Assembly: GCA_038225555.1 (NCBI GenBank)
Contig: JBBRRB010000009.1
Location: forward strand, 62,001 to 126,000
Source: JANXQZ01 sp038225555
GTDB lineage: Bacteria > Acidobacteriota > Terriglobia > Bryobacterales > Bryobacteraceae
Direction of reading: 5' to 3'
DNA: 64,000 nucleotides
Under the pieces are notes generated by a model, which saw nothing but the letters and a program-made list of their open reading frames with translations, was not told the origin of the DNA and searched no databases. The position numbers and the translations under genes were made by a program. Each line of letters starts with the position of its first letter. Positions within the stretch are counted from its first letter, which is position 1. Below are positions 24,583-33,578 of this stretch, in pieces.

Positions 24583-27243
24583 CTAGCGCGCTGCGCTCAT
24601 ATCGCTCGACGTGCCTCCGGCGGCCGGAACATAGCACTTCAGCGTGTAATCCATCACCATGCGATTGGCGTTGAACCTCCAGCCAAGGGTGCGTATGGTC
24701 CTCTTCATTCTCTTGATCCAGCCGCGCGGCAACCCGTCCCGATCGCGTTGATAGTAGAGCGGGATCACCTCCTCGCGAAGGACCCGGTAAAGATCTTCTC
24801 CGTCCCGCGTGTCGTGCACGTTCATGTTGGAGTGCGTGCGTCCCGTTCCGATAGCGAAGCCGTTCAATCCATCGTAGGCCTCCGCCCACCAACCATCCGG
24901 CACCGAAAGATTTAGCCCGCCATTCAGAACCACCTTCTGACCGCTGGTCCCCGAAGCTTCCAAGGGCCGGCGCGGGTTATTAAGCCACACGTCCACGCCC
25001 ATTACAAAGTGGCGTCCCACGTCGATGTCGTAATCTTCGACGAAAACGAACTTGTTGGCGAACTGCTTGTCGCGCATCAAATCGGCGATCTGCTGCAAGA
25101 CGCGTTTGCCCGGTTCGTCGCGCGGATGCGCCTTGCCTGCGAATACGAATTGCACCGGCCTTTTCGGATCGTTCACCATCGCACCCAACTTTTCGATATC
25201 GGACAGAAAGAGGTTAGCTCGCTTGTAAGTCGCAAAGCGGCGAGCGAACCCTATGGTTAAGGCGTCGGGACTGAGCACGCGATCGAGACTCTGCAGCGTC
25301 TCCGTCGATTCGTTGCGCCGCTCAGCCTGTTCGCGCGCGCGCCGCCGCACAAAATTCAGCAGCCACGATTTTAAGCTGAGGTGCGTCTCCCAAAGCTCCC
25401 CGTCGTCCACTCCTTCAATCCGCTCCCAAATGTCCGCTTCGCCGCTACGTTCGTGCCAGCCCGGACCGAGATGCCGGTCGTACAGACGGAACATTTGCGG
25501 GGCCAGCCAAGACGGAACATGCACGCCATTCGTGATATGGCCGATCGGCACCCCGTCTTCCGACTTGCCCGGATACAACCCTTTCCACATCTCCCGCGAT
25601 ACTTCCCCGTGCAAAGCCGACACTGCGTTGGTGCGCCTGGCAAGCTTCAGCCCCAGCACGGTCATGCAGAACTCTTCGGAATCGTTTCCCGTATTCTCGC
25701 GCCCCAGTTCCATGAGCCTGTGGTGAGAGAGACCCATCGCGTCCGCGAGTGGACCAAGGTGCTCATCAATCAGCCCTGAGCTGAATCGGTCGTGCCCGGC
25801 AGGAACGGGCGTGTGCGTGGTGAACACCACCTCGCGTGAAACTCTGGGCACCGTCTCGTCAAACCCCGTGCCCTCATCGTGCATGCGCTGACGAATCGCC
25901 TCCAGCACCGCGAATCCGCTGTGCCCTTCATTCAGGTGCAGGACCGAAGGTGTTATTCCCATCGCGGTGAGAGCGCGGAAGCCGCCCACTCCAAGCAATA
26001 GCTCCTGCCGGATTCGCACCCGTCCGTCTCCGCCATACAACCTGGACGTGAGTTCGCGATCTTCCGGGGCGTTCCCATCCACGTTGGAATCGAGTAGCAG
26101 CAAGTCGCAGCGCCCAACCTTGAGACGCCAGACTTTTGCCCGGATCACGCCGCCCCGCGTCTCGATCTGTACCGTGACCGGCTGTCCGTTGGCCCCGATT
26201 GCCGGCTCCATGGGCAACTGGTTGATGTCAGTCTGTATGTACTCCTCCTGCTGCCACCCGCTTCGATCCAGCCGCTGACGGAAGTAACCTTGCCCGTAGA
26301 AGAGGCCCACTCCCACCAAGGGAATTCCAAGATCGGATGCGCTCTTGATGTGATCCCCGGAGAGCACTCCTAGCCCGCCCGAGTATACCGGCACTGATTC
26401 GTGCATTCCGAATTCGGCGGAGAAGTAGGCAACTGGACGCGGCCGCAACACTCCGGCATGGGCAGCGCCCCAGGTGCGATCCGAGCGCAGATACTCCTGC
26501 TGCCGCCGATACGCATAGTTGATCCGGCTGTGCAGCACCAGCTCCCCGGCCCGCTTTTCAATCCCCTCCCGAGACATCTTGCTCAGCAGAGCGATTGGAT
26601 TGTGACTGAGCCTGCGCCAGGCGAGCGGGTCAAGGTCGCGAAAGAGACTAGTGGAATCGTGATCCCAACTCCACCAGAGATTGCGAGCCAAGGACCAGAG
26701 CTTTTCCTGCATGGGTGCGATGAATCGATCCAACGTGCGCGCCTCGCTGACCACGGGCGCCACCTGCGCCGCGGCTTCCACCATGGTTTGGTCCTCGTCT
26801 TCGGTGAAAGCGCGAGGATCGAGCGTCTGAATCACCAGCACGCCTTGCAGAACGCCGCGATCTAGAAGCGGCACTCCCAGGAAAGATTGAAACGCGTCTT
26901 CGCCCGCTTCGCTGAAGTACTTGAAGCGCGGGTGAGTGGTCACCTGCTCGACAGCCACGGGACGCACCTGCTCGGCTACCAGCCCGGCCAGGCCTTCGTG
27001 GAGAGCCAGCCGCACGGTTCCGACGCTTTCCCGCCGCAGCCCTACTGTCGCCGCGAGTACGAGATTGGCCCGGTCCGGCTCCAACAGATACGCGGAACAA
27101 ACTTCGGTCTTAAAACGCCGGGCGATCAGCGCGACCACTCTCATGAGAGTCTCCGCAGGCTTCCCGCTCTGTTCGGCAAGAAGGCCGAGATCTTCGATGG
27201 TCAATACTTCTCGCGCAGTCAGCGCCGTCGCGGGCTCACTCAT
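24583..27243 (-). CDS. Alpha-glucan (glycogen/maltodextrin) phosphorylase with an N-terminal GAF domain
   Basis: 886 residues. Residues about 25-165 are a GAF domain of the type found in PtsP (AYLLEPDRANLVLAATVGL, FLGVPLLDRGVLQGVLVIQT). Then comes the DUF3417 domain that opens bacterial GlgP-type phosphorylases (LWSLARNLWWSWDHDSTSLF), followed by the GT35 catalytic domain: PVYSGGLGVLSGDH, HLNEGHSGF, HTPVPAGHD, ITNGVHVPSW and the PLP-site region EASGTSGQKVVLNGGLNLSV. It phosphorolyses alpha-1,4-glucan to glucose 1-phosphate. A sensory GAF on this enzyme is unusual and suggests small-molecule control. Confidence 0.93.
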   Translation of the reverse strand: MSEPATALTAREVLTIEDLGLLAEQSGKPAETLMRVVALIARRFKTEVCSAYLLEPDRANLVLAATVGLRRESVGTVRLALHEGLAGLVAEQVRPVAVEQVTTHPRFKYFSEAGEDAFQSFLGVPLLDRGVLQGVLVIQTLDPRAFTEDEDQTMVEAAAQVAPVVSEARTLDRFIAPMQEKLWSLARNLWWSWDHDSTSLFRDLDPLAWRRLSHNPIALLSKMSREGIEKRAGELVLHSRINYAYRRQQEYLRSDRTWGAAHAGVLRPRPVAYFSAEFGMHESVPVYSGGLGVLSGDHIKSASDLGIPLVGVGLFYGQGYFRQRLDRSGWQQEEYIQTDINQLPMEPAIGANGQPVTVQIETRGGVIRAKVWRLKVGRCDLLLLDSNVDGNAPEDRELTSRLYGGDGRVRIRQELLLGVGGFRALTAMGITPSVLHLNEGHSGFAVLEAIRQRMHDEGTGFDETVPRVSREVVFTTHTPVPAGHDRFSSGLIDEHLGPLADAMGLSHHRLMELGRENTGNDSEEFCMTVLGLKLARRTNAVSALHGEVSREMWKGLYPGKSEDGVPIGHITNGVHVPSWLAPQMFRLYDRHLGPGWHERSGEADIWERIEGVDDGELWETHLSLKSWLLNFVRRRAREQAERRNESTETLQSLDRVLSPDALTIGFARRFATYKRANLFLSDIEKLGAMVNDPKRPVQFVFAGKAHPRDEPGKRVLQQIADLMRDKQFANKFVFVEDYDIDVGRHFVMGVDVWLNNPRRPLEASGTSGQKVVLNGGLNLSVPDGWWAEAYDGLNGFAIGTGRTHSNMNVHDTRDGEDLYRVLREEVIPLYYQRDRDGLPRGWIKRMKRTIRTLGWRFNANRMVMDYTLKCYVPAAGGTSSDMSAAR

Positions 27244-27368
27244 GTGACTCCTGTGGATGGTAGCGAAGGGTAAAATCGCGACGGAGCGAACGGAGGTGCG
27301 GGCTACGGGGCCTGTTTACAGTTTAAGGCCGCGATGGCAGTGACTGCAAATCGCGGGTGTTATTTGCT

Positions 27369-28394
27369 CTAAGTGACCTTTCCGGCGAATCGGCGATATG
27401 CGAAAACTGAGTAGGCGGACGCGAGCGCCATGCCGGGAATCCACCACCAGAGTCCGATCTCCAAGCCGTTTTGGGCGGCGGCCGAGTTCTGAACGGTCAG
27501 GCTGAAATCCGGCTGAGCGCTGGATGGCAGAACGTAGGGGAAGACGCCGAAAGCGACGCTGGTGAGCATGCCGACTAAGTACAGGCAAGACGCGAGGAAT
27601 GCGCCGCTATCGTTCTCGCGCCTACTTAGCAGCCAAATGCCGCCCAGTCCCGTCAGGGCAAGCAGGGGGAAGATAGCGCCCCAAAGCTGCTCTCGGAACT
27701 GCTGGAGCAAATGGGGCTGGATTGCGAAGCTTGCAAATGAGATCAGCAGCGTCAGCGCAGCCACGGCCCACCATAGATTGAGGCCGCTGGCACGCGAGCG
27801 CCGCTGCAGGGCTCCCGACGTCTTGAATGCGACCCACAAGCACCCGTGAAGCGCCAGGGCGGAGAAGGATGCGAGTCCGATCAGAAGTGTGTACCAATCG
27901 ATTACGCCCGCGTCGGCACCGGTACGAAAGTCGGTCCAGAGCGGGAGGAAGAAGTAGCCATTCGGGTCAATCGGGACTCCACGAACGACATTGCCGAGGG
28001 CCACGCCAAAGAGCAAGGCCAGCAGGGCGCTGGACGCTCCGAATACAAGATCCCAGAACGGCATCCAGAGCGGGCTCTGAATGTGGTTGCGGAATTCGAT
28101 TGCGATGCCGCGCAGAATCAGCAGCCACAGGACGATCATAAGAGCCAGATAGAAACCGCTGAAAGCAGAAGCGTAGAGGGCCGGGAAGGCGAAGTACAAG
28201 GTTCCGCCACCGGCAAGCAGCCAGACCTCGTTGCCATCCCAAAAGGGGCCGATGGAACTCAGAATTTGGCGTCTTTCATCTTCTCCGCGAGCAACGAAAA
28301 GTGAAACGAACCCGGCACCCAAATCGAAGCCGTCCAACACGACGTATCCGGCGAGGATCATCGCGACGAGGCAGAACCAGAGCGCCTGGATCAT
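27369..28394 (-). CDS. cydB: Cytochrome bd ubiquinol oxidase subunit II
   Basis: 341 residues, a polytopic inner-membrane protein. It begins with the family opening (MIQALWFCLVAMILAGYVVL then DGFDLGAGF) and has PFWDGNEVWLLAGGGTLYFA and PFWDLVFGASSALLALLFG. Partners CydA in a high-oxygen-affinity terminal oxidase that does not pump protons. Its start overlaps the cydA stop by 4 bases. No cydX-sized gene or cydDC exporter is visible nearby. Confidence 0.97.
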   Translation of the reverse strand: MIQALWFCLVAMILAGYVVLDGFDLGAGFVSLFVARGEDERRQILSSIGPFWDGNEVWLLAGGGTLYFAFPALYASAFSGFYLALMIVLWLLILRGIAIEFRNHIQSPLWMPFWDLVFGASSALLALLFGVALGNVVRGVPIDPNGYFFLPLWTDFRTGADAGVIDWYTLLIGLASFSALALHGCLWVAFKTSGALQRRSRASGLNLWWAVAALTLLISFASFAIQPHLLQQFREQLWGAIFPLLALTGLGGIWLLSRRENDSGAFLASCLYLVGMLTSVAFGVFPYVLPSSAQPDFSLTVQNSAAAQNGLEIGLWWWIPGMALASAYSVFAYRRFAGKVT

Positions 28395-29728
28395 GAAACA
28401 TGTCCCTGGGTTGGCTCCGGGCCGTGCTCGACTTCCCGCGAGATCATGAAAAGGAATAGTATCCCGAGAACCATGTACAAGCCCATAAAACCAATGAGCG
28501 TGAAGAGTCCGTTAGCGGCGGTTACCCGGGGGGACACGCCATGCACCGTGCGCATGATGCCATAGATGAGCCAAGGCTGACGGCCAACTTCAGTAACGGT
28601 CCACCCGGCCAAGGTGGCGATGTATGGGAGGGGGATGGCCAGCATCAGCGCCCACAGGACCGGGCGAGACTGGTAGAGTTTTCCGCGCCAGAGCAGCAGG
28701 GCGGAGATCGTCATGAGCGCCAGGAAAAGAGTGCCCAGCCCAACCATAATGTGATAGCAGTAATACAGCAGCGGGATGTTATCGGGCCATGTATCGCGCG
28801 GAAACTCTTTGAGCCCTTTCACCTGAGCCTCCCAGCGCTGATAGGTGAGGAAGCTCAGCAGGTGCGGAACCAAGATGGGGTTATCCAGGGCGAGGCGATC
28901 CAGGTCTGGCTGTCCAATTAGGACCAGCGGGGCTCCCTGCGTAGTTTCAAACAGGCCTTCCATGGCAGCAAGAGTCGCGGGTTGGTAGCGGGCGATCATT
29001 TTCCCTTGTCCGTCCCCGGTGGGGAAGATCATCATGACTGAGGCAAGCAGCCCGGCCATCACTCCGAGCCTGACGAAGATGCGTCCGTGCTCCTCGTGTT
29101 TATTCGAGAGGAGATAAAACGAACCTAAGCCCGCCATTACGAAACTGCCAGTCACGACAGCGCCCGTCATGTTGTGCAGGTACTGCCAGAGTATCCAGGG
29201 GTTCAGGAGCAGGTCTTCGATGCTGGAGAGCAGGATCTCGCCCTTGGGGCCGAGAGTGTATCCGACCGGATGCTGCATCCACGCGTTGGTGGCGATGATG
29301 AAATATCCGGACAGCCAAGATCCCAGGAAGACCAGGAACGCCGAAACCCAATGGAGTTTGGGGCCAAGACGCTTCTCGCCAAACAAGAACAAGCCCAGAA
29401 ATGACGACTCGAGAAAGAAGGAGAACACGCCCTCCATGGCCAAAGTCTGGCCAATAACGCCGCCCGCCGCTTTCGAGAACGCAGCCCAGTTGGTGCCGAA
29501 TTGAAACTCCATTGGGATGCCAGTTACCACGCCCAGGGCGAAATTGATCCCGAAGATTTTGCCCCAGAACCGGGCCGATTCGTCGTAGCGCGGATTGTGA
29601 GTTGTCAGGGCGAGTGACTTGAGGATCACGATGAGAAGGGCCAGTCCCATCGTCAATTGGGGAAAGATGTAGTGGAATGCGATGGTGAAAGCGAAGTGCA
29701 GACGATGGACCGCCAGTGCTGAATCCAT
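28391..29728 (-). CDS. cydA: Cytochrome bd ubiquinol oxidase subunit I
   Basis: 445 residues, integral membrane. Haem ligands visible: His19 in TIAFHYIFPQ and His185 in WQYLHNMTGAVVTGS. The quinol-site region around GLKEFPRDTWP is short, so this is the short-Q-loop (cyanide-insensitive-oxidase-like) form. GRQPWLIYGIMRT is the conserved C-terminal motif. It starts right after the DUF5107 gene stop (9 bases), though that gene looks functionally unrelated. Confidence 0.97.
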   Translation of the reverse strand: MDSALAVHRLHFAFTIAFHYIFPQLTMGLALLIVILKSLALTTHNPRYDESARFWGKIFGINFALGVVTGIPMEFQFGTNWAAFSKAAGGVIGQTLAMEGVFSFFLESSFLGLFLFGEKRLGPKLHWVSAFLVFLGSWLSGYFIIATNAWMQHPVGYTLGPKGEILLSSIEDLLLNPWILWQYLHNMTGAVVTGSFVMAGLGSFYLLSNKHEEHGRIFVRLGVMAGLLASVMMIFPTGDGQGKMIARYQPATLAAMEGLFETTQGAPLVLIGQPDLDRLALDNPILVPHLLSFLTYQRWEAQVKGLKEFPRDTWPDNIPLLYYCYHIMVGLGTLFLALMTISALLLWRGKLYQSRPVLWALMLAIPLPYIATLAGWTVTEVGRQPWLIYGIMRTVHGVSPRVTAANGLFTLIGFMGLYMVLGILFLFMISREVEHGPEPTQGHVS

Positions 29729-29736
29729 AAGGTTTG

Positions 29737-32616
29737 TTATTTTTCTCGCAGCCCCATCTGCGCCAAGTATTTCAGCATGACATTCTCCCCGGCTTGGCCC
29801 AGCGCCTCCTGAAAATGAGCGTCTGCCTCGGATTTGTTTCCCAATTCCCGCTCGAGCAAACCCTGCCAGTACAACCGCTCCGCAGGCGACCCGTCTTGCG
29901 ATGCCCGGATCTTATCCAAGGCCTGCTCCAGCCGCACTTTGCTCTCAGTGTCGATTTTCGCCGATGCGAGCGCGGCGTAGACCGACGTTTTCGCGATTCG
30001 GCCATAGCGCCTCTTGGCGGCCTTCTCGTCTCCGCACATCGACTCCACGCCAGCCAACATATACTGAATCCGCACCGATTTCAACACGTTGCCAAATCCG
30101 TACATCGAGAACGGCACGCTCTGAATCTCGTCCCCAATTAGCCCGATGGCGGGTAGAGCCTCGGCGCAGCGCTTACGGCGTGCAAACTCGAGTATCGCTT
30201 GCAGGCGCACCTCGATGAACGCTTCTCGAACCAAGTCGCTCTGCTTCTCTTTCGGGAAATTTGCTTCCGTGAATAGGGCCGCAGCGTCGTTGATGCGCCC
30301 CGATTCCAGCAGCTTCAAGGCAATGGAAGCCGCATCCTCGGGATTCGTCGGCTTCGGGACGTTTGGGTTCGCTTTTGCCGCCTCCATTTGAGGAACCCGC
30401 TTCACCTCTCGCGGAACCTTTGCCAGAATCCCCAAATTTTCGCGCAGCGACGGAAAATCGTCATGCAGTTTGAGAGCGTCCTGCCATTCGCGAGCGGCTG
30501 GCTGAGCCATCCCCGCCGCCACGTACCAGCAACCCAAAAGGTAGTGAGCGGTTGCGTCGGATGCGTTATCTTTGAGGGCCGCGCGCAGCACGGTCAGCGA
30601 CTCGGGTCGGTTCGGGAACACGTAAGCCGCGCTCCGTTTCGACGCAAGCAAAAAGTCATCTCGACCTGACGTTCCGAGCTTGGTCCGGCAATAGCCGCGA
30701 TAGTAGGAGACCAGCGGGTGGTCCTGCGGCAGGACGCTGCCAGGCTCTCTTTCGAGCGGGCCCGGATCGGCATATTTTCGGTCGAGCAATTCCACTGCGT
30801 CATCATACATTCCTGCGCTCATGTATGCAGCCGCTAGATCCAGAACCCTGTCGGGATCGCCTGCCAACAGGCGCCAGAGACCCTCATCCGCTCCACCCAG
30901 TTTTACTCGCTCATGGCGTAGAAATAGATCGGTCGGATCGGCAGTCAGCCAGTGCGCCAGCCGCTTCTTTGCTTGATCGGTTTGGTCGAGGCGTCGCAAC
31001 AGCGCTACTTCCAGGCTGCCAGCCCCCGCCAGATCGGGGCGCAGTTGCAGCACATGCTCCACTTCACGCAACGCCCCGGCGCGATCACCGGATCGAGCTA
31101 AGACTTTGGCCAGTTCGAGCCGCCCGGGTAACCCGAATAACCGATCGTCGCTGGCAAGAGTCAACTCGCTCCGGGCCTTCCGGTCGTCGCCGGAATAAGC
31201 AAAAGCGAACCCAAGGTAGAGATGAGTTTCGGGTAGAGGCGGGGTGGACGAAAGCTCCAGGATGGCGTCATCGAATCGATTCAGGGCGACCAGGACGCGA
31301 CCCGCCGCAAGGCCCCCTTCATAGGTTCGAGCAGCCAAAAGCAGATCTCCTTGCAACTCCGCTTCACGCGCTTTTTCGGATGCCGTCTGGGTCGTGGAGG
31401 GAGGTGCCGGAGGAGCCGCTGTAAGCGCATCGTAATAATCCTCGGTGTGAGCCAGCAGAATTTTGCCTTGATTGTCGAGCAGTTCGAAATGCGCTCTCGA
31501 GATAGGCTTGGGATCGGGGATCGAGCGAGAGATGGTCTTGGCGGGATCGAGTGTTAGCTTCTCGTCAAGCAAGACTTTGTCGCTCTCGAACACGCGAATC
31601 TTGGCTCCAGGAAGCTTACGGTACACATTCAAAGCGAGTTTGATCTCACCTGGACTTCGCGCCAGACTGACAGCAGCATCGGGAGTTACGCGCGATAATC
31701 CGCCCAGCCCGCGGAGAGGCATCCAGTACTCGGTGAATCGCCTCGCCTGGCCCGGCTCCAGGAAGTCGAAAATTTGTTGATCGGCAAACAGACCCGCTTG
31801 AATCTCCACCGCGAGGCTGCCGTCATCCGTGAGATTCTTCGAATCCTCTGGACTCCACATGGCAGCCTTCTTCCCGGTGACTGTTGTTGGATCGGCGTAG
31901 TGAGCCGTGCCGCTTCCTTCGCGCGCGGAATAGACTCCGATAAACGCTTCCTGGCAGCGGGCAGCGAACCCATCGGGCGTCTTCAAATAACAGGGCAGGT
32001 ACACGCGAGTATCCCCGAAAGACGGAACTTCAGCGCGATTCCACCAGCTATAGCGACGTCTTATCGGGGATGGGTTGCTTAGGGTAACGCGTTCTTCCAG
32101 AATTCCGGAGCCCGGCTTGAGTACGATTTCGACGAGCCAGCGCACGCTCTCCAATCGGTCTGTTGCGCCGACGAAAATGGACGCGCTTCCGTCGGAATTC
32201 TCACGGCTTGCGTAATCGACGGGCGAGACCTGAAAGTTGAACTCATTACCGGCTGCCGCCCTGCCGCCTCCCTTGGCGTTATCGTGTTTTTTGATCACCG
32301 CGTTCGCATAGAAAAGATCGTGTCCGCTTATCTTATCTATGCAGCTATAGACGCGACCGCCCAAGTCGGGCAAAACCGTACACTTCAGATATTCGTTCTC
32401 TATCTCAAGTGTGCGCCAGGTCTTTTTCTCACCAATGCCCGTTTGAGTTGTACCGCGCGGCTTGCCTGGCTGCAGCAACGGAAAAGAGGGATTGGGATCG
32501 GGCGCGCCTTCGGCGTAGGTCAGGAGAGTGATTGTGCCTTGGGACACTCGCACTTCGGCCCTCGCCATAAACAGGGAAAGGAGGGCGAATAATGGGCAGC
32601 TAAACCAGTACCGCAC
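29737..32616 (-). CDS. Secreted DUF5107 and tetratricopeptide-repeat protein
   Basis: 959 residues with a signal peptide (MRYWFSCPLFALLSLFMARA). Residues about 45-330 match the DUF5107 pattern (TLEIENEYLKCTVLPDLGGR, then DLFYANAVIKKHD; SWWNRAEVPSFGDTRVYLPC), a carbohydrate-active-enzyme-like beta-sandwich. From about 400 onward it is a helical array of TPR-like repeats (EGGLAAGRVLVALNRFDDAI; REVEHVLQLRPDLAGAGSLE; SDATAHYLLGCWYVAAGMAQ). DUF5107-TPR proteins are often linked with glycan degradation, but no catalytic residues can be assigned. It overlaps the preceding epimerase gene by 17 bases. Confidence 0.85.
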   Translation of the reverse strand: MRYWFSCPLFALLSLFMARAEVRVSQGTITLLTYAEGAPDPNPSFPLLQPGKPRGTTQTGIGEKKTWRTLEIENEYLKCTVLPDLGGRVYSCIDKISGHDLFYANAVIKKHDNAKGGGRAAAGNEFNFQVSPVDYASRENSDGSASIFVGATDRLESVRWLVEIVLKPGSGILEERVTLSNPSPIRRRYSWWNRAEVPSFGDTRVYLPCYLKTPDGFAARCQEAFIGVYSAREGSGTAHYADPTTVTGKKAAMWSPEDSKNLTDDGSLAVEIQAGLFADQQIFDFLEPGQARRFTEYWMPLRGLGGLSRVTPDAAVSLARSPGEIKLALNVYRKLPGAKIRVFESDKVLLDEKLTLDPAKTISRSIPDPKPISRAHFELLDNQGKILLAHTEDYYDALTAAPPAPPSTTQTASEKAREAELQGDLLLAARTYEGGLAAGRVLVALNRFDDAILELSSTPPLPETHLYLGFAFAYSGDDRKARSELTLASDDRLFGLPGRLELAKVLARSGDRAGALREVEHVLQLRPDLAGAGSLEVALLRRLDQTDQAKKRLAHWLTADPTDLFLRHERVKLGGADEGLWRLLAGDPDRVLDLAAAYMSAGMYDDAVELLDRKYADPGPLEREPGSVLPQDHPLVSYYRGYCRTKLGTSGRDDFLLASKRSAAYVFPNRPESLTVLRAALKDNASDATAHYLLGCWYVAAGMAQPAAREWQDALKLHDDFPSLRENLGILAKVPREVKRVPQMEAAKANPNVPKPTNPEDAASIALKLLESGRINDAAALFTEANFPKEKQSDLVREAFIEVRLQAILEFARRKRCAEALPAIGLIGDEIQSVPFSMYGFGNVLKSVRIQYMLAGVESMCGDEKAAKRRYGRIAKTSVYAALASAKIDTESKVRLEQALDKIRASQDGSPAERLYWQGLLERELGNKSEADAHFQEALGQAGENVMLKYLAQMGLREK

Positions 32617-33541
32617 TCACCTCCGCGAAATAACGATGAGTCTCGCGCAAGCCTTCCTCGAGCCCGACCTTTGGCTCCCATCCCAACAACTTTCGGGCCT
32701 TGCCGATATCTGGCTGACGCTTCTTCGGATCGTCCTCCGGAAGCGGGTGAAACACGAAAGGCGCAGTACTGCCGGTCAAGCGCCGGATCTCTTCCGCGAA
32801 TTCCAAAATAGTCAACTCATGCGGATTGCCCAAATTGACCGGATACCGCTCGTCCGACTGCATCAACCGATACAGCCCTTCCACCATATCGCCCACATAG
32901 CAAAAACTGCGGGTCTGACTGCCATCGCCAAAAATCGTGATGGCTTCCCCGCGCAAAACCTGATCGAGAAAGGCCGGGACCACGCGCCCATCTTTGAGCT
33001 GCATGCGGGGTCCATACGTGTTGAAGATTCGCGCGATGTTCGTGCGCACGCCATGCACCCTGTGGTAAGCCATCGTGAGCGCTTCGGCGTAACGCTTGCT
33101 CTCGTCGTAGCAGGATCGCAGACCGACGGGATTCACGTTTCCCCAATAGGTCTCCACTTGGGGGTGGACCGCCGGATCTCCGTACGACTCCGAGGTGGAC
33201 GTCAACAGGAACCGGGCTTTGTGTTCGCGGGCGATCTCGATCATGTTGCGCGTGCCGGAAGAGCCTACTTCCAGCGTTTCGATCGGATGATCGAGATAGT
33301 CCTTGGGACTCGCCAGCGATGCGAAGTGCAGAACGCCGTCGATCTTGCCTTCAATGTGGATAGGCTTGCATACATCCTGTTCTCGCAGGTCGAACTGCCG
33401 ATTGCTTCGCAGGTGCGCCAGATTGGCCAGGGACCCCGTGATCAGATTGTCAAGCCCGACGACGGTGTGGCCCTCCGCCAGAAGTCTGTCACAGAAATGA
33501 GAGCCTATAAAACCAGCCGCCCCCGAAATAATGTACCGCAA
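32600..33541 (-). CDS. UDP-glucuronate decarboxylase-like NAD-dependent epimerase
   Basis: 313 residues, extended short-chain dehydrogenase. NAD site GAAGFIGSHFC, catalytic Ser/Thr in LLTSTSESYGDP, catalytic YxxxK in SCYDESKRYAEA. EVYGDP-like, YWGNVNPVGLRSC and RIFNTYGPRM are closer to UDP-xylose synthase (UXS) than to GalE or RmlB. It would make UDP-xylose from UDP-glucuronate for surface glycans. Divergent from the Fe-S oxidoreductase gene. Confidence 0.88.
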   Translation of the reverse strand: MRYIISGAAGFIGSHFCDRLLAEGHTVVGLDNLITGSLANLAHLRSNRQFDLREQDVCKPIHIEGKIDGVLHFASLASPKDYLDHPIETLEVGSSGTRNMIEIAREHKARFLLTSTSESYGDPAVHPQVETYWGNVNPVGLRSCYDESKRYAEALTMAYHRVHGVRTNIARIFNTYGPRMQLKDGRVVPAFLDQVLRGEAITIFGDGSQTRSFCYVGDMVEGLYRLMQSDERYPVNLGNPHELTILEFAEEIRRLTGSTAPFVFHPLPEDDPKKRQPDIGKARKLLGWEPKVGLEEGLRETHRYFAEVSAVLV

Positions 33542-33578
33542 TCGCCGCGCCTCCAGAACCGATCAGCCTTTCTCTTCA

